Of a stretch of 64,000 bases of DNA, positions 57,893-64,000 are shown piece after piece. The DNA is from Epiperipatus broadwayi (lineage: Eukaryota; Onychophora; Udeonychophora; Euonychophora; Peripatidae), in assembly GCA_028023455.1 (NCBI GenBank), contig JAQFVV010013077.1, positions 214,768 through 278,767 on the forward strand, in the 5' to 3' direction. Under the pieces are notes generated by a model. The model worked only from the letters and a program-made list of their open reading frames with translations, was not told the DNA's origin and did no database searches. The position numbers and the translations under genes were made by a program. Positions within the stretch are counted from its first letter, which is position 1. Each line of letters begins with the position of its first letter.

Positions 57893-58010
57893 ATATCTCA
57901 GTCTTTTTTTTTATATGTCAAATGCGTTGACTGGGAAGTGAACCCAGGCCGGCTGCTTGGAAGGCAGCTACGCTAAACACTAGGCCACCAATGCTTGACA
58001 TATCTCAATC
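57893..58010 (-). mobile_element. tRNA-Gly(UCC)-derived retroposon nested in the hAT transposase
   Basis: The insert 57904-57999 splits the transposase between DLRLYLS and its continuation. The minus strand reads as a near-complete tRNA-Gly. It begins gcattggtggcctagtg, has an anticodon arm gctgc-cttccaa-gcagc with TCC, then a B box gggttcacttccc, and ends caacgca. The tail tttgacatat plus an A run follows. It is flanked by atatctcagtc (57893-57903) and atatctcaatc (58000-58010), an 11 bp duplication with one difference. It shares its tail with the SINEs at 15973 and 27460. It is a retroposed copy, not a likely functional tRNA gene. Confidence 0.85.
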
Positions 58011-58214
58011 ATTTGACTCCAAATAGTAAGCAATTGCTATCAGAGCATCAAGTTCATCCCTTCCATTAACACCATTAATTATTGTAGTTTTAGTTTTGAA
58101 CCTTAGCTTTATTTTATGGTTTTGTTACTAAATTTCTAATTTTTGTCCAAAATCCAAATATTTACAATTTTGTGCTAAATTTTAAAGAATTTTAATTCAC
58201 ATAAAAATAAAATT

Positions 58215-58520
58215 TTTAATTTAATTGTTTCGGTACTGGTGGAGATTGTGTACTGCCACTGCTAGAGATGTCATTTTTGCATAAACACACAGAAATATCC
58301 ACAGTAGGGGCCCAAAAGCAGCAATGCTTGTTCCACACCCTAAGTGGCACTGCTGTTCACCATGCGTAAGCACAGGAACATTCCACCAGCTAGCTGGCAC
58401 CAAAGCTGCCCACTTGGTGGCGCTGGCTACCATGCATAAGCCCATTTAGCTTATATCATCTCCTACCAGCAACTACCAAGATTCTATCCCACAATGTGGC
58501 GCTGTTGTTTCAATAAAGAT
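58215..58520. other. Less AT-rich segment in the hAT 3' region
   Basis: About 300 bp is distinctly richer in G and C than its surroundings, with quasi-inverted motifs 'caccatgcgtaagcac' and 'taccatgcataagccc' and repeated 'gtggcgctg'. It ends near 'caataaagatctgaataaa'. The 74-residue minus-strand frame (58221-58445) has no recognisable domain. It may be a nested repeat insertion; I cannot classify it. Confidence 0.4.
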
Positions 58521-59157
58521 CTGAATAAAAAATTCAAGTTCATTTTCTTTATTTACAAAGCCTTATCAAAATGAACAGCAAGCACTATGTCAGCTGTGAA
58601 AAACATATTTGATGATATAAAATTGGACATTTAATATTAAGCAGGCAGGTGAACTATGGCAAAAAAATAATTCAGAAAGTGGTCAACAGGACAAAAAAGT
58701 TTGGAAACTTCTGGTATAAATGACAATTGCTATATCATTTGAACTATTTTTAGTAAAAGTTGTTTGCTCTGCTAGATGGTTTAAAACAAATATAGTTAAT
58801 CCTTAGTGTTTTTCTGAAGGTTTGTGATGATGGTGTTCGAATCTCATGCTAGTACTGTCACTGGTCAGGCCAGCAACACCTGAAGAAGAAGGGAGAAAAA
58901 TACCCCACGAAACGTTGTGCATATACTAACCTGTTTGGTGTGATATTACTAACAGTTGGTGCATATACTAACCTGTTTGCATATGGAATATTTAATTAAA
59001 ATTAAACTTTTCTAAAGACATTCAACACACATATTAGATGATGGAAATAGTCCAATATAAAAATACAGTTAATCCTTGCTTGGAAAACATTTTATTAAAA
59101 ACCAGTATGAAGCCATAATTTTTAAAAAGTACACATTATTAAAATAATGATTAATCT

Positions 59158-59905
59158 TAAAGTGTCTATATGAACAAGTCAGACTATAGATAAAGGTGAT
59201 ACCATCTTTAATATTAAAAGAAATGGTATTGAAAACAGATTGAAATTGTTAATAGTTTAAGGGATGGTTGTTATCTTCTACATTTATAAACCTATTAAAG
59301 CCTGAAGTAATTGGGTTTATTGTCTTAGTAAATATATGCTTTACATGGAATTTGTAAGTTACAAATGACTATTTATTAATCTGATTTTGGAATCTGGAAG
59401 TTATAATTAACTATTTATTAGTCTGCTTTCAGAACAGGTTATATTTGCCTAATTAATAGATTTTCTTAAACTTCTTTGCATTATTAACCTCACACTTGTT
59501 GGTCAAATTGCAATCTTTAGTGTCTATAAATGTATCAGACCATAGATAAAGGCGATACCACCTTTATTGTTAGATGAGGTTGCCTTGACTACAGTTTGAG
59601 TTTATTGAAAGCTTAAAAATTGGTTGTTATCACCTATATTTATAAACCTATTAAAACCTGAAGTAATTGGCTTTATTATCTCATTAAATATATGCTTTAC
59701 ATGGAATTTGGGAGTTATATATGATTATTTATTAATCTGCATTTGGAATCTGGAAGTTATAATTGACTCTTTATTAGTCTGCTTTCAGAACATATATTTG
59801 CCTAAATAATAAGTTTGCTTAAACTTCTTTGCATTATTAATCTTATATGCATTGGTCAAATTGGTATCTTTAGTGTCTATATAAACATATCAGGCCATAG
59901 ATGAA
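59158..59905. repeat. Tandem repeat, ~355-360 bp unit, two full copies plus partial
   Basis: The unit start 'agtgtctatatgaac-a' with 'cagactatagataaaggtga' recurs at about 59160, 59519 and 59873. Within each unit: 'ataaacctattaaa-cctgaa', 'atatgctttacatggaattt', 'ggaatctggaagttataatt', 'tagtctgctttcagaaca' and 'cttaaacttctttgcattat'. A partial copy is at about 60645-60730 ('acctttattgttaaaggaaa'). No coding signal. Confidence 0.85.
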
Positions 59906-60836
59906 GGTAGTTGCTGTGTCCTCAACTATGACTATGCAACCAGCAAACCAATATACTATAAAACTCAACAGAATAACAGCATATATATTTAGCAATAGTA
60001 ATTTATTAACAATTTAAAATAATTATTATACTGAGCTTTAACACTAATATAAAGTCTGTATTTGAGCAAGGTTAATTCACTGTTTAATTTATTGAATAGT
60101 GTTTATCCAATTAAGGAAAAGCTATTAATACTTTCTCTACCATCTATAGGCTTTATAATACAATCCTCAATGAGTCTCTTGAAATGTTTCAAAATAATAA
60201 GACTGAGATGGTCTGTTAAAAGTACTAGTTGGCTTGGTGACCTACAGGAGCCGAGATTCTGGGAAAAGAAATCTGATGATGATGACCTATTACTCTTCAC
60301 CTCGTGGACACACTAACAGTAGCAGCTACCACAGAAAAAGCCAGCAGATCTTTTCTCTAACTATATCATCTCTTCTTTTGTTTCTCTTATCTTTTCTGGA
60401 GTAAATTCTTTGGCTTTAATCAGTTCATATTATTTAGTTTGTTATCATACAATGAAATTCCTTAGCTTTTTAATTATACAATTAATTTAATGTTTTAGGA
60501 ATTCCTTTCCATATAAGGTAATTTATAAGCTCAGTTCCATTAATCAATAAATAGATGTGTCTATTTTTCTTTAAACTACGTTTAATTAAAAACATTTCTT
60601 TTCAATTATTTATTTATTAAAGTTTAAACATTCTTTAATATTTTGCAGTAATACTACCTTTATTGTTAAAGGAAATTGTCTTGACTTCAAGTTGAGATTG
60701 TTGATAGCTTAAGAGTTGACTGTTATAAAATTATATATATATGATCACTAGATAGAGCTTTACCAATAGTTCTTAACAAGCTTTGTTTACATAAATGCCG
60801 AGAGAGATAGAATTCAATATCTCGTTCGTTGTCTCC

Positions 60837-60886
60837 ACCGCCAGACCAGCTGGTTTCGAGCTAGTTTGGCTTATGTCAGTGAAGGG
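60837..60886 (-). ncRNA. Hammerhead-like motif, family C unit 1
   Basis: Minus strand: stem I strand CCCUUCA (includes the final A), CUGACAU (consensus CUGANGA, so two core positions differ), a stem II GAGC-type pair reading AAGCC-AAACUA-GCUC, GAAA. Stem III is ACC-AGCU-GGU, a clear 3 bp stem with tetraloop, then cleavage-site C and UGGCGG. The 3' half (GAAA to GUC) is textbook; the 5' core is not, so activity is doubtful. Confidence 0.55.
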
Positions 60887-61235
60887 TAGGAAGACTAGAA
60901 ACTAGCTCTAAATACTACCTCTAAAAGCATCTATCACACACGTTTCTAACAGTTTGAAAGCATGAAATTTAACAGATATGCTTAACAAAGTAGAAAGCTA
61001 TATGGGTCTGAAATCAGTTCAGTTTCACCATATAGTAAAAGCCTCTACAATATATATCATTGCAAAAACCTTTAAGGGTACATTTATAATAAACAAAACA
61101 AGTTATAAATTTCATAACTTGCTTTTAGCTTACATTTTATGATCACGAGAGGGAGCTTTACCAATAGCTCCTAACAAGCTTTGTTTACATAAATGCTGAG
61201 AGAGATAGAATTCAATATCTCATTCATTGTCTCCA

Positions 61236-61285
61236 CCTCCCGACCAGCTGGTTTCAAGATAGTTTGGCTCATGTCAGTGAAGGGT
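61236..61285 (-). ncRNA. Hammerhead-like motif, family C unit 2
   Basis: Same layout as unit 1. Minus strand: CCUUCA, CUGACAU, GAGCC-AAACUA-UCUU (stem II partly lost), GAAA, ACC-AGCU-GGU, C, then GGGAGG. Where units 1 and 2 differ in the stem I 3' strand, the inferred ancestor UGGAGG would pair with CCUUCA over 6 bp. Both units share the non-consensus CUGACAU, so that change predates their duplication. Confidence 0.55.
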
Positions 61286-61319
61286 AGGAAGACTAGAAAC
61301 TAGATCTAAATACTAACAT

Positions 61320-64000
61320 TATTATTATTATTTGTATTATTTACTTAAAAGACTTATTTATTACCATTTACTTTATACAATTATTTAATTATATCTTTAA
61401 TACCTGTAATAATGGATTGTATCTTCAAGCAGAGGGGTAGAATATGATTGATAGATTAGCCATTAACACTATCTATGGTCAGATCAAGGCTATAAAAATG
61501 CACAGCTTGATCATATTCCCTGGCGTTAGTACCCCTCGATTGCTGGAACAAAATCTGCCATCCAAAGAATTTTATTTATTTTGAGAACAAAGACTTGGGT
61601 GCCAGCCATAGTTGGCATGCTCAGATGACAAGCACATGAATCCAGCACTTGAAATATCCCAAGCTAACTCCTATTTTTTATCAGGGGATCCAGCACATTT
61701 ACTTAATACATACAAATATTTACACCCTTAAATTAATTGTGATGTGATGACGAGAGAGAGAGAGAATAGATCAAATAACAATTATGCAAACATTTTTATT
61801 TATTCATGCACACACATCTTTAATATAATATAATAAAACTTTACATAAAGAAAATATAAACAATTATGTTAAGGCTAAATTTTATGATATTTCTTCATTA
61901 AAGTCCTTGTTACTTCAAAATAAATAACATATCTAGACAGCTTACTGAAAATATATTTACCTAGGTTTTGATTAGTGTTAATTTCCAATCTGTTGATGTT
62001 TTGGACTCCATCAATGTTTCATGACTTTCTTTCCATTCTTCAGCCAGACTTGGGAGAGAGTATGCAGCAGCATATATTTTACAGTTTATGCATTGATTCC
62101 AAGAATTTGTTCCAGGTAAGGACAGTAAATGGAACTGAGGACTTGGCGCATGATGTGCACCGAGTCAAACACTCCTATGGATTTCTAACAACATTTATTG
62201 CTATTTCTGTGGCTTCTTCATTGATATTGTCCACAGCAGTAATGACTGGCTCACTGGGGTAACTTTAACTATGCCCTCAATGATGAATGGATTGATGAAC
62301 TGATAAACTTGAAACACAATTAGAAACACTGAACGAAAAACTCTGAACAACTTTTTAATGACTGACTCTATGTCTGAAGATATGAGTGAGTGTATGAATG
62401 AATGAACAATAGCCAAGCTGCAACTTTTATATATAACTCTCCCATTGTTTATTTCCTTATCATAGTTTTAATTTTTATCATAACTTAAATCTAGTTTTAA
62501 TTAATTTTTACATTTTGTTTTATCTAATCTTTATTAGATTCAACTAATATCTTATCTTTCAGGAATCTTTCCAAATTAATTGTGTTCCTGCAGATGAGAT
62601 ATTTTACAAAAATTTCTTTTACAAATTAATTTTATTTTAACATTTTACATTTATTTAGTTTTTTTAAAGATTTTTATTTCCTTTTTTTTTAATAAATAAA
62701 AAGAAGAAAGAACATGTTTTAAATATCCTTATTTCTCCTGATTCCTTTTTCCCACCCCATTCTTCAGAAATAGTTTTATTCTATTCTAAAAGAAAAATAT
62801 GCAGCAATCTTTTATTTTTACAAAATTATATTTAAAATTTACTTCTTAAATATATATATTTTTCTATTCTCATTTTTCTTAATAATTTGTTTATTTATTT
62901 TTAAATAATAAAATATGTAATCCAGATGTATATATGTGTGTTTTAGAACATATCTTTGCTAGTGTTACAATATACACCTGGGTCTCTTTTTACGCGGACT
63001 TATTTAACACGATTTTGAAGTTACGCGATTCGTGTTTTACCGGAAGTCAAATTCCGATAATGCGCTATTACTTTAAATAATAAATTTCATGCACTTACAT
63101 TATATTAAAAGTAATAGCACATTATTGGAATTCTACTTTCATTTCAATATTTTCAGTGCTTTATAATAGTAAGATTTTATGCAATAATGAAATTAAAATC
63201 ATAATTTCCACATTTTATGTATACACACATTAAAATTTACAAGATTATAATGTAATTTGTTCAAACACTGTGCGTGTTAATTTTGCATATTAAATCACAT
63301 TCTGTTTTTGCTTTTTAAAAAAGAATGTAATCAATTATTAATCATTTAGTGTCCACAAGTTTATTTTTAAAAGGTCAGTAATAGCAGTGGGCACAATTAA
63401 AATCTGATTTTTAATTGTAGTTAACAATTTAAAAATTACTTACGGATGACTTGAAATTAATGCGATGTAAAACGAAATTTGATTTTTAAACGGAATTGAA
63501 AATTAAAGGCAAAAATAAGAATTTAATTTTTAGTTGTTAGTTTTAATTAAATTTTTACAAGCAGTGGTGAATAAATGTCTTTTTATTATCATAAGTCTAA
63601 GTTCATAAACAATTAATAAAATCATCGTTGTCATCAACAGAAAACTATTAACACAACATGAGAGTGAACTTGGCGCTAGTTGTATTTCCTCTTGTGAGAA
63701 TAATTGCTGAGATAGTCTTGACTTCGTTTAAGGAGAAGCCAAATACATCATATCACATCACATGAGAATCTGATTTTTTACTAGTTTGCAAACGAACGTG
63801 TTTTGGGGCAAATAGTGATAATAATTAAAACGTGTATAAAAAAATATAAATTACTGTACTGTAAATTAGGCATAAAAATATATTATTTTGAATAAAATTA
63901 AATATTATAGTTAAAAAAAGTTTGTCTTGTATCAATTTTTTTCAAATTTGAAATTTTTTATTAGTCATATTTTATTACCTTATATTTTTTTTTGCGTGAA
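61320..64000. other. Non-coding stretch
   Basis: No convincing gene. A short AG repeat lies at about 61753-61765. The 61975-62262 (+) and 62201-62416 (-) frames lack recognisable domains; the former reads less like chance sequence but has no support from motifs or splice sites. Confidence 0.4.

Larger units (their letters stand above)
55947..58065 (+). pseudogene. hAT transposase with BED zinc finger (ZBED5/SCAND3-like), broken
   Basis: The natural start is probably the ATG at 55947 (MAEAKK), with a frameshift into the long open segment ending at 56592. The BED finger is visible as CLLCNKVLRNN then LEDHLRRLYP: the second zinc-binding His of H-x4-H is Tyr. LDSIFIQHQKK, SGKPHTIGKHLILPA and RRTDEMSHDVE follow, then NESTLTGNEALLMAYVHFV (the RNase H-like core's L-DEST region, here NEST). 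Further on come HSNMLNSRLFEQLCEEN (about 56830-56885), LSKGLCLKRFFSLFEPVLVFL (about 56928-56990) and, after the minisatellite, ISIPDFDDV. The C-terminal dimerisation domain has FPSSYLMERGFNAVSNLL (about 57800-57850) and DLRLYLS. Stops, frameshifts and a nested insertion make it non-functional. Confidence 0.88.
54833..58721 (+). mobile_element. hAT-superfamily DNA transposon (ZBED/SCAND3-like), complete ends, dead
   Basis: The 5' end at 54841 reads CAGTGTTTTTCAAAGTGG and the 3' end (to 58713) reads aaaaagtttggaaacttctg. Its complement CAGAAGTTTCCAAAC is a diverged version of the same terminal repeat. The flanks gtctaaat (54833-54840) and gtataaat (58714-58721) are 8 bp duplications differing at one base, the hallmark length for hAT. 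The interior holds a broken BED-finger transposase, a 31 bp minisatellite, a nested tRNA-derived retroposon and a less AT-rich 3' region. Termini of CAGTGGTTCTCAAA type are known for the hAT-Charlie/ZBED group. Confidence 0.88.
60743..61314 (-). mobile_element. Family C: tandem ~398 bp hammerhead-bearing repeat (1.4 units)
   Basis: Unit 1 (60743-61140) starts gatcactagatagagcttta and is followed directly by a partial unit 2 (61141-61314) starting gatcacgagagggagcttta. The two match up to 'ctagaaactag-tctaaatacta'. Each unit contains, on the minus strand, a hammerhead-like motif. A related, separately inserted element is at 43476-43685. No ORF. Head-to-tail arrangement of a ribozyme-containing unit is what reverse transcription of a circular or multimeric RNA would give; that mechanism is inferred. 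Confidence 0.78.

Noticed and set aside
57923-57994. Functional tRNA-Gly(UCC) gene
   Set aside because: The sequence is close to a real tRNA, but it has a short tail, an A run and target duplications and sits inside a transposon; a retroposed copy is more likely, though expression cannot be excluded.
61975-62262. A 95-residue plus-strand frame with fairly balanced composition
   Set aside because: No recognisable motif, no convincing splice sites, and an antisense frame overlaps its end; not enough to call a gene.

Overview
This 64 kb window is animal nuclear DNA that is strongly AT-rich and dominated by transposable elements. The mix of elements points to an invertebrate: Tx1-like, jockey-like and RTE-like LINEs, a Ty3/Gypsy LTR element, a ZBED/SCAND3-like hAT transposon, tRNA-derived SINEs, hairpin MITEs and (CCCTAA)-type telomere-like DNA. 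A lophotrochozoan such as a mollusc is plausible, but the sequence does not prove this. There is no sign of bacterial or organellar gene organisation.

Layout: 1-5.2 kb holds non-coding DNA, two copies of repeat family A and a near-perfect hairpin. 5.2-10.6 kb is a graveyard of LINEs: a degraded Tx1-like copy (+), a second Tx1 fragment (+) and a jockey-like copy (-). 10.6-16 kb holds hairpins and short SINEs. 16.7-19.3 kb has RTE-like and Tx1-like fragments. 20.4-20.6 kb is a 100 bp hammerhead element. 21.07-25.0 kb is the best-preserved LINE (Tx1-like, - strand, several frameshifts). 25.3-33.5 kb holds MITEs, SINEs and three family A copies. 36.3-37.5 kb is a complex element with interstitial telomere-like repeats. 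48.4-53.5 kb is a structurally complete but decayed Ty3/Gypsy element with LTRs, polypurine tract, primer-binding site and a 5 bp target duplication. 54.8-58.7 kb is a complete but dead hAT transposon with recognisable termini. It carries an intragenic 31 bp minisatellite and a nested tRNA-Gly-derived retroposon. 59-61.3 kb holds two tandem repeat systems.

The only credible host coding sequence is one short first exon on the minus strand (45511-45600), with a start codon and a canonical splice donor. It weakly resembles the N-terminus of PEST-type protein tyrosine phosphatases.

The most interesting signal is a set of small ORF-less repeats (families A, B and C) that carry type I hammerhead ribozyme motifs: a CUGANGA core, stem II, GAAA, a very short stem III, and GUC followed by a pairing stem I. 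Several copies are bounded by exact 12-16 bp target-site duplications, and one family is a head-to-tail ~398 bp repeat. This matches the architecture of ribozyme-bearing non-autonomous retroelements (retrozymes or Penelope-like element derivatives). Nothing here forms an operon-like or cooperating host gene system.
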